Positions 33,996 through 42,434 of a stretch of DNA of 64,000 nucleotides are shown piece by piece. A program made the translations under genes and the position numbers. Source of the stretch: Caballeronia sp. TF1N1 (GTDB taxonomy: Bacteria > Pseudomonadota > Gammaproteobacteria > Burkholderiales > Burkholderiaceae); the NCBI RefSeq assembly GCF_022878925.1, contig NZ_CP084628.1:992001-1056000 (forward strand). The letters run 5' to 3'. The notes under the pieces are model-generated. The model did no database searches, was not told where the DNA came from, and saw only the letters and a list, made by a program, of their open reading frames with translations. Positions within the stretch are counted from its first letter, which is position 1. Every line of letters begins with the position of its first letter.

Positions 33996-36605
33996 TCATC
34001 GCGCGACGGTCAGCGACGAAAGCAGCTTCAATAAACTATCCACGTTGACGGGCTTGACGAAGTGATAATCGAAACCCGCCGACTGCGCGCGCAAGCGATC
34101 CTCCGCTTGCCCGTAGCCGGTAATCGCGATCAGCATGGGCGCACGTTCGCCCTTGCGCCGCAAGCGCCGCGCCAGTTCGTATCCGTCGATATCCGGCAAG
34201 CCGATGTCGAGCAGCGCGACATCCGGATGAAACGGCGGCGCGGCATCGAGCGCTTCAGCCGACGAATACGCCACGCGCGCCTTGTGTCCTTCCGATTCGC
34301 ACAGCATGGCGAGCGAATCGGCGGCATCGCGATTGTCATCGACCACGAGTATGCGCAACGAAGCATTCGCTTTCGGCGCTTCGGTATCCGACAACGCGCG
34401 CGCGGAATGCCGCTCATGATGATGAAGCCGTGGCAGCCGCACCGTAACCGTCGTGCCGAGTCCCGGTCCCGGACTTTGCACGGTGATGGTTCCCTTGTGC
34501 ATCTCCACGAGCTTCTTCACGAGCGAAAGGCCGATGCCAAGCCCGCCATTCGAGCGGTCCAGCGTGCGCTCGCCCTGCGAGAACAGCTCGAAAACCTTGG
34601 GCAGAAGGTCCGCCGAAATGCCCGTGCCGCTATCCGCGATGACGATCGAAACCCACTGCGCATCCGCCTGAACACTCACCGAAATGCGCCCCTGCTCGGG
34701 CGTGTACTTGCTCGCGTTATTGAGCACGTTGACGAGGATTTGCGAGAGCCGCGTGACATCGCCGCAGACCCAGGTGGTGGCATCGGGGACATCGACGGCG
34801 ATGTGCTGCGAGCGCGCCTCGACCATGCCGGCAATCGCCTCGACCGCGTGATACACCGCCGTGCCCACGAGTATCGGTTCCACTTGCAGCGCAATGCGCC
34901 CCTGCGTGATGCGCGACACTTCGAGCAGGTCATCGACGATACGCGTCATGTGTTCCACTTGTCTGCGCATGAGGTCGATCATCTCGCGCGTTTGCGTCTC
35001 GACGTCGTGATCCTTTTGCACGAGGGCAATCGCCGTGCGCAGCGGCGCGAGCGGATTGCGCAATTCATGCGCGAGCATTGCGAGAAACTCGTCCTTGCGA
35101 CGGCCGGCCTCGCGCAACATGAGTTCCATGTGCTTGCGTTCGGTGATGTCGATCACGCTGCCGATGATGCGCAACGGCACGCCGTCCTTGCTGCGCTGAA
35201 GCAGGGCGCTCCCCTGCATCCACTGTTCCCCGTGCATCGTCTGCACACGAAACTCGAACTGACTGCCCGGATCTTCGCCGGATGCCACGCGCCGCACGTA
35301 GTGGTCGAGCGTCGCGGCATCGTCGGGATGCACGCGGGCGAGCGCCGCGTCATACGTGATCGTGTCGTTCACCTGCCATTCGCCGCCGGTTTCGAAGAGG
35401 AGCGTCCAGGTTTCGAGTTCGAGCGAAACGATATGAATCTTGGCCGCCTGCATCGCCACCGTAAGACGCAGGCTGCGCGCTTCGATGGCGGCCTGCGCCT
35501 CGTATTGCGGCGTGACGTCGGTGGTCGTGCCGAACCATTCCTGCAGGGCGCCCTGATGATCGTAGAGCGGCGCGGCATGCGCCTGCACGATGCGGTAGGT
35601 GCCATCGCGTCTGAACATGCGGAACGTGAGCGTGAGCGCGTTGCCTTGTCGCACGGCGTCGAGCCACGTGCTGCGCGTGCGCTCGCGGTCGTCGGGATGC
35701 ACGAAGTCGAGCCAGCCGAAGCCCATCAGACGATCGGGGGGCGCGCCCGTGAACTTCTCCCAGTCGCCGCCGGAGGGGCGAATAGCGCCGTTGGCATCGG
35801 CGGACCAGACGAGCGCATCCGTCGATTCGACGAGCGCCCGATATCGTCGCTCGGAACGGCTCAGACGCTCTTCGTCCGCGCGCTGTTCGCTTATATCGAA
35901 GCTCACGCCGTAGACGCGCGTCAGCACGCCATGCCGGTCGAACTCGGGATGCCCGCGCATGCGCAGCCAGCGATGCTCGGACTGATCGCCATCGAGCATG
36001 AAATCGAACTCGAACGGACCGCCGTCGCGCAGTGCTTCGGTGAGCATGCGCTGGAACGGCTCACGATATTCCGGCGCAACGCGATCCCACACTTCCGAGA
36101 GCATGACGGCCTCGGTGCCCGGCGGAAACGAATAGAGCGCAGCGAGTTGCGCGGTCATGCGCACCACGCGCGTTTTCATGTCCCATTCCCACGCGCCCAT
36201 GCGCGCGCCCGCGAACGCAGCCTGCAAACGCCGTTCGCTTGCTTCGTACAAGGCCCATGCATGCCGCGATTCGTGAATGTCGATGGCCACGCCGACCGTA
36301 TCGCCGAACTCGCCTTCGTCGTCGCGACGCGCCTGTAAGTGAAGCGTATGCCAACGGTAAGCGCCGTCCGCGCGCAAGAGACGCACATCGACATTGCGCA
36401 GCAGCGTGCCGTCGCGCATTTGACGGAGCGCATCGAGCACGGGCGGGATGTCGTCGGGATGAACGAAGGCGTCCCAGTGACGGCCTTCGAGTTCCGGCAT
36501 GGCAATGCCGAGATACCGGCAAGCCCACGGATTGGCGTAGCGGATAGTGCCGTCTCGCGCCGCACGCCAGACGAAGGACGGCAGGAAATGAGCAGGATCG
36601 TGCAT
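33996..36605 (-). CDS. Hybrid sensor histidine kinase with four PAS domains and a receiver
   Basis: 869 aa, no membrane segment seen, so a cytoplasmic sensor. PAS modules lie at about 10-110, 125-245, 250-370 and 385-490, several with the PAC pattern. HisKA has His513 in AHELRNPLAPLRT. The HATPase domain follows (NNASKYTPEQG, DSGTGISADLLP, GGLGIGLSLVKKLVEMH). A C-terminal receiver has Asp800 in ALLDIGLPDIDG and ends near DYHFVKPVNVDSL. This layout fits soluble PAS kinases that pass phosphate on through a separate Hpt or regulator; none is adjacent. Signal unknown. Confidence 0.9.
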   Translation of the reverse strand: MHDPAHFLPSFVWRAARDGTIRYANPWACRYLGIAMPELEGRHWDAFVHPDDIPPVLDALRQMRDGTLLRNVDVRLLRADGAYRWHTLHLQARRDDEGEFGDTVGVAIDIHESRHAWALYEASERRLQAAFAGARMGAWEWDMKTRVVRMTAQLAALYSFPPGTEAVMLSEVWDRVAPEYREPFQRMLTEALRDGGPFEFDFMLDGDQSEHRWLRMRGHPEFDRHGVLTRVYGVSFDISEQRADEERLSRSERRYRALVESTDALVWSADANGAIRPSGGDWEKFTGAPPDRLMGFGWLDFVHPDDRERTRSTWLDAVRQGNALTLTFRMFRRDGTYRIVQAHAAPLYDHQGALQEWFGTTTDVTPQYEAQAAIEARSLRLTVAMQAAKIHIVSLELETWTLLFETGGEWQVNDTITYDAALARVHPDDAATLDHYVRRVASGEDPGSQFEFRVQTMHGEQWMQGSALLQRSKDGVPLRIIGSVIDITERKHMELMLREAGRRKDEFLAMLAHELRNPLAPLRTAIALVQKDHDVETQTREMIDLMRRQVEHMTRIVDDLLEVSRITQGRIALQVEPILVGTAVYHAVEAIAGMVEARSQHIAVDVPDATTWVCGDVTRLSQILVNVLNNASKYTPEQGRISVSVQADAQWVSIVIADSGTGISADLLPKVFELFSQGERTLDRSNGGLGIGLSLVKKLVEMHKGTITVQSPGPGLGTTVTVRLPRLHHHERHSARALSDTEAPKANASLRILVVDDNRDAADSLAMLCESEGHKARVAYSSAEALDAAPPFHPDVALLDIGLPDIDGYELARRLRRKGERAPMLIAITGYGQAEDRLRAQSAGFDYHFVKPVNVDSLLKLLSSLTVAR

Positions 36606-36826
36606 GGGCGTCTTTGCTTCGAATCACCGGCAAGACGCGTTGCCTGGTGCGATATATGGTTGTGAGCTAGGGGTCGTACCAATAGCTTAGGGATACCATA
36701 CATCAAAGCGCGGCAACATCGGCGCTTCCGAGCAAGTTCAACACTCGGTAGTCCGTGTGATTCGGTACAAAGTGCGCTGCGAACGCCCGTTCGCGGCGCT
36801 ATGTACTCTGCACTTCGTTAAGAAAA

Positions 36827-37003
36827 CTAGCCTGCTTCGCCTACGTCTTTCGGATCGGGCAGCTTGCCTCCTTCGCTGCCCTTGGCGGGTTCTGGCTCGT
36901 TCTTTAGTTCACTTTTCTGCTCATCGGAAAGACGCCGGTCAGCCACGTTCGGATCTTCGCTCGTCTGCTTCGGCGGCGTCTGTCGTTCGTTTTGCTCGCT
37001 CAT
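36827..37003 (-). CDS. Small hydrophilic protein, unknown function
   Basis: 58 aa from ATG at 37003 with GGAG upstream. Composed almost wholly of Glu, Lys, Pro, Ser and Asp (begins MSEQNERQTPPKQTSEDPNV), so disordered. It lies 62 bases after the siderophore-interacting protein in the same direction. Similar short acidic proteins are common in Burkholderia, but no function is known. Confidence 0.5.
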   Translation of the reverse strand: MSEQNERQTPPKQTSEDPNVADRRLSDEQKSELKNEPEPAKGSEGGKLPDPKDVGEAG

Positions 37004-37065
37004 GTGCGCTCCACGCGTTGGGTTCGATGGAGCATACTGCACGCGGCGTGCCCAGGCTTCTAGCG

Positions 37066-37896
37066 TTACTCGTCGATGGTCCCGTGCACGCCTTGCTCGC
37101 CATGCTTCCAGTATGCCGAAGCCCGAATGCGCCGCTTGTCGACACCGCGTTCGTTGCACAGCAACTGGCGCACTGCGCGCATGAGCGTGGCTTCGCCGGC
37201 GGCCCAGACGCAGCCGTCGCCTTCGGGCAGATACGTGTAGCGCAAGGCGTGCAAGAGCGCGGCCTGTGCATCGTCGCTGTCGCTGCGATAAATCCACTGC
37301 GCGAACAGATCGGCACGCGTGTCGAGTTCGATATGCGCCGATGGGTCCGCCGCCTGAATCAGCGTGGCCGCGCGTGTACCGGCAGGCAATTCATCGAGCC
37401 GCCGCGCGATGGCGGGCAGGGCGGTTTCATCGCCGATCAAGAGATGCCAGTCGAATTGCGCGGGAATGACGAACGAGCCACGCGGCCCGCCGATGCCGAG
37501 GTACTGCCCTGGCTTGGCTTGTGCCGCCCACGCGGTGGCCGGCCCGGCTTCGTGCATGGCGAACTCGAGGTCGAGCTCGCGCGCGGCGCGATCGAAGCGG
37601 CGCGGCGTGAAATCCCGCGCGACGGGGCGCGGCTTGTCTGGATCGAACACTGGACCATTCGGGCCTGCTTGCGGCACTGCGGGCTTGTCCTCGCCCGGCA
37701 GTGGGAAAAACACCTTGACGTGGTCGTCGAACGAGGCGCTTTCGAAGTCGGCGAGATCGTCGCCTCGAAGCGTCACGCGCACCAAATGCGGGTTGAGCGT
37801 GGCAACCTGCGTGACTCGCAGCAAGCGAAACTTGAGCGCATGCCGCACGCGCGTGACTTCCAGTTCGGGACGGTGTTGCAGTGCGGATTCTGTCAT
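37066..37896 (-). CDS. Siderophore-interacting protein (ferric-siderophore reductase, FAD type)
   Basis: 276 aa from ATG at 37896. SIP family: N-terminal FAD domain with RDFTPRRFDRAARELDLEF (R-x-Y/F-T motif), then an NAD(P)H domain with LLIGDETALPAIARRLDEL and the C-terminal block VWAAGEATLMRAVR with AYWKHGEQG. It reduces ferric siderophores in the cytoplasm to release Fe2+. It follows the PadR gene by 14 bases, so PadR probably represses the pair. This SIP-PadR pairing is known from other proteobacteria. Confidence 0.9.
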   Translation of the reverse strand: MTESALQHRPELEVTRVRHALKFRLLRVTQVATLNPHLVRVTLRGDDLADFESASFDDHVKVFFPLPGEDKPAVPQAGPNGPVFDPDKPRPVARDFTPRRFDRAARELDLEFAMHEAGPATAWAAQAKPGQYLGIGGPRGSFVIPAQFDWHLLIGDETALPAIARRLDELPAGTRAATLIQAADPSAHIELDTRADLFAQWIYRSDSDDAQAALLHALRYTYLPEGDGCVWAAGEATLMRAVRQLLCNERGVDKRRIRASAYWKHGEQGVHGTIDE

Positions 37897-37910
37897 CGTG
37901 TGTCGCTCCT

Positions 37911-38672
37911 TTACGCCTGCTTGGGCGCGGGATTCTGTTCGATTTCGGCGGTCGCGCGCGCCAGAATTTCGGCGATACGGCGTTGCTCGTCCGGCGAAAC
38001 ATCGGTGCGCAAGACCAGCGCGCGTTTCAGCGCTCGGCGCGCGGCGATCAGCTCGGGCGTCCAGCCGTTGTCGGCGGCGGTATCGTCGCTTTCCTCGCCG
38101 GCATAGGCGCGGCGCACGAGGTCCATCTTGCGGGCAAAGTGCGTGAGCTTCGCGAGCATCAGGTCGATGCGTTCGCGGTTCGCTTCCAGATAGTCGCGGC
38201 CCGCGTCGGACAGCGCGTAGCGCTTGCGGTTGCCTTCCACTTCGACAGTCGCGTAGCCGATTTCTTCCAGGTATGTCAGCGCCGGATAGACCATGCCGGG
38301 GCTCGGGGCATAGAAACCGTTCGAACGGTCTTCGAGCGCCTTGATGAGTTCGTAACCATGACGCGGCGCCTCGGCCAGCATGGCGAGCAGCAGCAGTTGC
38401 AGGTCGTCCGAGGAGAACTTGCGGCCGCGCGGCATGCCGTCTTCGCCGCCGAAGCCACCGCGTCCGCCACGGCCACCGAAGCCGCCGCCAAAGCCGCCGC
38501 CGAAGCGGTCGTCTCCGCCGCCACCTCCGCGTCCGTGCCGGCCGATCAGCCCCAGGCGGGAAAAGGCGAAACGCTCGACCCACTCGGGCGCGTTGCGAAT
38601 GTCGAAGGGAAAATCGAAGCCAGCCGCGCGAGAACCCGCGTCGCGCCCGCGATGAAAACATTTGGATCGCAT
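37911..38672 (-). CDS. PadR-family regulator with Gly-rich N-terminal extension
   Basis: 253 aa from ATG at 38672 with an AAGGAG site. The PadR winged helix is at about 90-165 (LLLAMLAEAPRHGYELIKAL, SPGMVYPALTYLEEIGYATV), with a C-terminal helical domain to 253. Before it comes an unusual stretch of about 85 residues including a Gly/Phe/Arg-rich run near 47-75 (FGGGFGGGFGGRGGRGG). Probably represses itself and the downstream SIP gene through the repeated AGATAT/ATATCT arms at 38686-38717. Related long PadR proteins occur beside SIP genes. Confidence 0.88.
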   Translation of the reverse strand: MRSKCFHRGRDAGSRAAGFDFPFDIRNAPEWVERFAFSRLGLIGRHGRGGGGGDDRFGGGFGGGFGGRGGRGGFGGEDGMPRGRKFSSDDLQLLLLAMLAEAPRHGYELIKALEDRSNGFYAPSPGMVYPALTYLEEIGYATVEVEGNRKRYALSDAGRDYLEANRERIDLMLAKLTHFARKMDLVRRAYAGEESDDTAADNGWTPELIAARRALKRALVLRTDVSPDEQRRIAEILARATAEIEQNPAPKQA

Positions 38673-38685
38673 GAGATCACTCCTT

Positions 38686-38717
38686 AGATATCGTAAAACA
38701 TATCTAAAGATATATAT
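38686..38717 (-). promoter_or_regulatory. Candidate PadR operator with repeated AGATAT/ATATCT arms
   Basis: Immediately upstream of the padR ribosome site are AGATAT (38686-38691), ATATCT (38700-38705) and AGATAT (38708-38713) plus a trailing ATATCG. The second and third form an inverted repeat with a 2-base spacer; the first and second form one with an 8-base spacer. The block is AT-rich in a GC-rich setting, as expected of a promoter-overlapping operator. Confidence 0.55.
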
Positions 38718-38821
38718 CGTAAGAGCGTCTGTCAAGCGACTATTTCACGATAAGCAACCGTCCGGCGATGCCACCTACAATTCTTCGATATTCACCCCTA
38801 CCTAACACGCAGGAAACTCAG

Positions 38822-39403
38822 ATGACTCACTTCCGCTCCGTCGCCCTTGAACACGCAAGCCGGTTGATCAATCACGGACCCACCGTGCTCGTCACGAGCG
38901 TTCATGGCGAACGTCGCGACGTGATGGCCGCGGCCTGGTCGATGCCGGTCGAATTCACGCCGCCGCGTATCGCCGTGGTCATCGACAAGAGCACTTACAC
39001 GCGTGAACTCGCGATGGCGAGCGGCGTTTTCGGCGTCGTCATTCCGGGCGCGGCGGCTATCGACTTGACGTTTGCGGTCGGCTCGACGAGCGGACGCGAG
39101 ATCGACAAGTTCAAGACTTTCGGGATCGAGACGATAAAAGGACCAGTGCTCGGTCTTCCGTTGATCGAGACGAACTGTGCGGCATGGCTGGAATGCCGGC
39201 TCATCAGCGAGCCGCATACGCAAGACGCCTATGACACGTGCTTCGCCGAAGTCGTGTCCGCTGCGGCCGACGAACGCATTTTCTCTAACGGTCATTGGAA
39301 CGTGGATGACTCCAATGCGTCGCTGCATACCATCCATCATCTTGGCGCGGGCAAGTTCGTGCGCGGCTCATCCATGCAGCAAGTCAAGCCGCTCACGCGA
39401 TAA
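38822..39403 (+). CDS. Flavin reductase family protein
   Basis: 193 aa from ATG at 38822 behind CAGGAAACTC. FMN-binding split-barrel fold: GPTVLVTSVHGERRDVMAAA, FTPPRIAVVIDKSTYTRE and FGVVIPGAAAIDLTFAVG. Members bind FMN and reduce it with NAD(P)H or act as flavoproteins for a partner monooxygenase; no such partner is adjacent. It diverges from padR, and the shared spacer holds the PadR-type operator, so coregulation with the iron-siderophore genes is possible. Confidence 0.82.
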   Translation: MTHFRSVALEHASRLINHGPTVLVTSVHGERRDVMAAAWSMPVEFTPPRIAVVIDKSTYTRELAMASGVFGVVIPGAAAIDLTFAVGSTSGREIDKFKTFGIETIKGPVLGLPLIETNCAAWLECRLISEPHTQDAYDTCFAEVVSAAADERIFSNGHWNVDDSNASLHTIHHLGAGKFVRGSSMQQVKPLTR

Positions 39404-39715
39404 AACTTGCCGCTTGTCGAGGCTGTCGTCGGTCGATCTGACTCGGCCTTGTACGCCTTTAGAGCGCATGCTCTAAGCGTGACTTAAAAGGTCTAAAGAA
39501 TCTCTTTTCCCGGTCGTTAAGCAGTCGACGAACGCGAGGCACCGATGGTGCACTTGCGTCGCAAATAACAAGCACGCGATCCGTCACATGAACTCGGACG
39601 TGTGCGATAGGTGGGTGAGGACAGGTTTCATACAGTCACGGGCTTGCTGCGAAAGCGGCGCGCCGGTGTGACTGCCATGAAGGCCGCTCGCACCATCCGG
39701 GGAAAGGGGTGTGGT
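39404..39715. other. Intergenic region with an 18-base palindrome
   Basis: About 310 bases with no supported gene. It contains a palindrome (TTAGAGC at 39459-39465 and GCTCTAA at 39470-39476, 4-base centre). There is no T-run, so an operator or weak terminator after the flavin reductase gene is possible. Confidence 0.45.
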
Positions 39716-40468
39716 ATGAAACAACGGTTTTCGGGTTTGCGATTCGTCGTTTATCTCGTGGGCTTTACGGGGCTATTGTGGCTCAGACTTTTGATCTCAC
39801 CCGATGGCAAAAGCGGCGTGTTGGCCTTCTTCGCGTGCGTGGCCTCGCTCGCGGCGGCTTATCTGGTTTATTACGCGGCGTCGGAGGGTTACTTTCGCAA
39901 CCTTGCCGGTGGCGTGGTGGTTTATCTTGCCATCGCGGCAGTGGTCGTGGCGTGTCCGCCATTCGTCTTGCTGCTTGCGTTCTGGTCGGTGACGAGCCTC
40001 TTCAAGCAACGCCGCGCGCTGCTCATGCATGCGCTTGCAAGCGTCATGTTATTCCTGCTCATTTTTCCGATGCCGCTCGCCGAGCGCCTTGGCATGCCTG
40101 AACTTGCGGGTGCGCCAGCGGGTCTCGCGTATCTGGTGTTTTCGCTTGCGTGGTCGGCTGTGGCTGCGCGCAGTCCGTTGAAGATCGGCCTCTTCAAGTT
40201 CGCGACGATGCTTGTGGCCCTGCCGCTCATTGGTACTTTCGTGTCGCTGGTTGGCGGCGGGATGCTGAATCGTCCGGAGCGGCGTGTGCGTAATTCGCTG
40301 GCACGTTCGCGACGGGCGATGCAGTTGGCTTTGCCTGCGCCCGAGGCTACAGCGGCTTCTTCCGCCTCGCGTGTGGCTTCGACCGATGCCGGATTGGCGT
40401 TGCCTGCCGCCTTGATCGCGGGGATCGCGGCTGAGGTGCTGATGCCGGTGGCTGTCGCGGCTGAGTAG
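39716..40468 (+). CDS. Multi-pass membrane protein, unknown function
   Basis: 250 aa from ATG at 39716, which follows a GGGGAAAGGGG purine stretch. Six or so hydrophobic segments in residues 8-185 (VVYLVGFTGLLWLRLLI, GVLAFFACVASLAAAYLVYY, GVVVYLAIAAVVVACPPFVL, and later ones), then a basic loop (RPERRVRNSLARSRR) and an Ala-rich tail that may hold one more helix. I do not recognise the family. It stands alone in its direction. Confidence 0.6.
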   Translation: MKQRFSGLRFVVYLVGFTGLLWLRLLISPDGKSGVLAFFACVASLAAAYLVYYAASEGYFRNLAGGVVVYLAIAAVVVACPPFVLLLAFWSVTSLFKQRRALLMHALASVMLFLLIFPMPLAERLGMPELAGAPAGLAYLVFSLAWSAVAARSPLKIGLFKFATMLVALPLIGTFVSLVGGGMLNRPERRVRNSLARSRRAMQLALPAPEATAASSASRVASTDAGLALPAALIAGIAAEVLMPVAVAAE

Positions 40469-41440
40469 GAGAGGTGTTTCGCCGATATGCTTGGTGGATG
40501 AGCGTATCGGCGGGGATGGTTTGGACGTTGGCCGCAGGACGTGTTGTCGAGTTGGCTGCTGCTGTCTCTTGCTTTGGACGTCCAAGCGTGATCGTTTATG
40601 CTCCGCGTTGGCGTCATACGCGCGCTCTTGCTCTTCCTCTTCGTTGACTCGCGCAACGCTCGCCATTGCTTGGCTACGTCATAAGGTCTTTTGCGGCGCG
40701 TTGCTCATGGGCGCTGGCCTTCGAATGCTCTCTATTCCTCTTCGTCTGACGCCGAGGAACTAGCGCGCCGTGTTTCTTCGACTGACGTCAGACTTCGTTA
40801 TCAGATCGGGTGCTCGATCGTCTCGATAGACAGTGGCACACAAGAAGCCGCTATTCGCGGAGACGCACTCGGGCAGTCTGTTGAAAGCCGTGATCAAAAA
40901 AATTTCGCGCGCTCATTCCAATAACCGGCAAGAAACCAATATCTCCGTGAGCCAAATACAGGCATGGCCAGCGTCGTTATCACGACGCGTTTAAGTCGCT
41001 CCACTTTTATCACAGTCTATGTAGATTTTTCGCATCTTGACTTAGCGGAAATTCAAGCAAGTACTTTAAAATGTTTGGGAAGAAATTGGTATCACAGTAA
41101 AAACTAATGGGTGAATCAGGTTGTGTCGATGCCGATAGGCTTATCGAATCAATGAGAAAACGGAGCCTCTGAAGTCCGCACGATCCACACACATTAAAGT
41201 ATCGTCACGGGAAACGAGGCCGTGGTCGTCAAGCTGGCATGACCTTGAGTCTGCCATGTTCACCCGAACTAACGTCCTGTTTCCCTTTAGTCTGAAAAGC
41301 CGTCGCCGGAAAACGAACCACCATAAAGCGTGGTGACGGTAATACGCGAAATCTCATTAGGCAGGCGGTTAGCGGTTGGGCAATTAGATTCCCAGAGCCC
41401 GCTGATTTTGATGTGCTCTCGGCACGCGCTAAAGAATGAT
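40469..41440. other. Long AT-rich intergenic region before the gtr cassette
   Basis: About 970 bases. An imperfect 11-bp hairpin (arms 40480-40490 and 40502-40512) lies just after the previous stop. Short frames at 40491-40763 and 41010-41192 have no ribosome site or family match. From about 40870 the DNA becomes markedly AT-rich, with runs such as ATCAAAAAAATTT, and stays so into the gtr genes, which suggests the left side of an acquired segment. Confidence 0.45.
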
Positions 41441-42403
41441 ATGAATCAAGGTTGCTCAGTCGTGCGTCGGCGTATTTCACTCGTAGTGCCTTTCCATAAC
41501 GAAGCTGCGGTCCTTGATCAGTTCTTCGCATCCGTCACGCCGGTTCTGCGCGGCCTGCCCGACGTGGACTATGAGATTGTTTGCGTCAACGACGGCAGTA
41601 CCGACGCCACCCTCGATATGTTGTTGACCGCTTGCAAGCATGATCGGCACGTGCTCGTCGTGGACTTATCGCGGAATTTCGGTAAAGAGGCGGCATTGAC
41701 CGCGGGAATCGATGCGGCAACCGGCGATGCGGTAATTCCTTTCGACGCGGATCTGCAAGACCCGCCCGAAGTCATCCCTCAACTTGTTGCGCGATGGCGA
41801 GAAGGCTACGACGTGGTCCTTGCGAAGCGCGCCGAGCGCAACACGGACACGTGGACCAAACGCGGCACGGCAATGCTTTTCTATCGCGTGCACAACGCTA
41901 TTTCGGAGACGCTTATTCCCGACAACGCCGGCGATTTCAGGCTTATGTCGAGGCATGTAATAGACGCTCTGAAGCAATTGCCTGAGAATCGTCGGTTCAT
42001 GAAAGGCCTCTTTGCCTGGGTTGGCTTTCGCACGACGCAAATTGAATACGTCCGTAACTTGCGTGCAGCGGGAAAGACTAAATTTTCCGCGTGGAAATTG
42101 TGGAATCTTGCGCTCGAGGGACTCACCAGCTTTGGCACATTGCCGCTGCGTGTATGGACGTATATTGGCGGCGCTACCGCGGGATTTGCCATTCTTTATG
42201 CAATCTGCCTGACTCTGCGCACGTTGATTCATGGCGTCGATGTCCCCGGTTACGCATCCATCATTACAGCGGTGCTGTTTCTCGGCGGAGCGCAACTCGT
42301 AGGCATTGGCGTGATAGGGGAATATGTCGGCCGCATTTACATGGAAGCGAAACGGAGGCCTATCTATATCGTGCGCAAGACCTACCGGTCAGACGAAGCA
42401 TGA
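41441..42403 (+). CDS. gtrB: Polyprenyl-phosphate glycosyltransferase, GtrB type (GT2)
   Basis: 320 aa from ATG at 41441. GT2 domain with RISLVVPFHNEAAVLDQFFA, CVNDGSTDAT and the DADLQDPPEVIP metal-binding motif, followed by two C-terminal TM helices (TYIGGATAGFAILYAICLTL, ASIITAVLFLGGAQLVGIGV). This matches GtrB/Yfdh/DPM1-like enzymes that load a sugar, usually glucose, onto undecaprenyl phosphate at the cytoplasmic face. Its stop overlaps the ATG of the gtrA reading frame (ATGA at 42400-42403). An earlier ATG at 41411 is possible. First gene of the gtr cassette. Confidence 0.88.
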   Translation: MNQGCSVVRRRISLVVPFHNEAAVLDQFFASVTPVLRGLPDVDYEIVCVNDGSTDATLDMLLTACKHDRHVLVVDLSRNFGKEAALTAGIDAATGDAVIPFDADLQDPPEVIPQLVARWREGYDVVLAKRAERNTDTWTKRGTAMLFYRVHNAISETLIPDNAGDFRLMSRHVIDALKQLPENRRFMKGLFAWVGFRTTQIEYVRNLRAAGKTKFSAWKLWNLALEGLTSFGTLPLRVWTYIGGATAGFAILYAICLTLRTLIHGVDVPGYASIITAVLFLGGAQLVGIGVIGEYVGRIYMEAKRRPIYIVRKTYRSDEA

Positions 42404-42426
42404 TACCGATGCAGTCCGGGTTTTGG

Positions 42427-42434
42427 CGTTTTGC
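42427..42434. repeat. Target-site duplication, left copy
   Basis: CGTTTTGC directly abuts the left end of the IS and recurs at 43808-43815 abutting the right end. An 8-bp duplication is normal for IS256-family transposition and shows that both ends come from a single insertion. Confidence 0.88.

Noticed and set aside
34062-36338. 758-codon plus-strand open frame opposite the hybrid histidine kinase
   Set aside because: Rich in Arg/His/Ala with no recognisable domain; a typical shadow frame of a high-GC gene. The minus-strand protein has clear PAS, HisKA, HATPase and receiver motifs.
40491-40763. 90-codon plus-strand frame in the long intergenic region
   Set aside because: No ribosome site, unusual Cys/Ser/Arg composition and no family resemblance; may be a decayed gene, but that cannot be shown.
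41010-41192. 60-codon minus-strand frame upstream of gtrB
   Set aside because: Lies in AT-rich DNA with no ribosome site or family pattern; more likely leader or promoter DNA.
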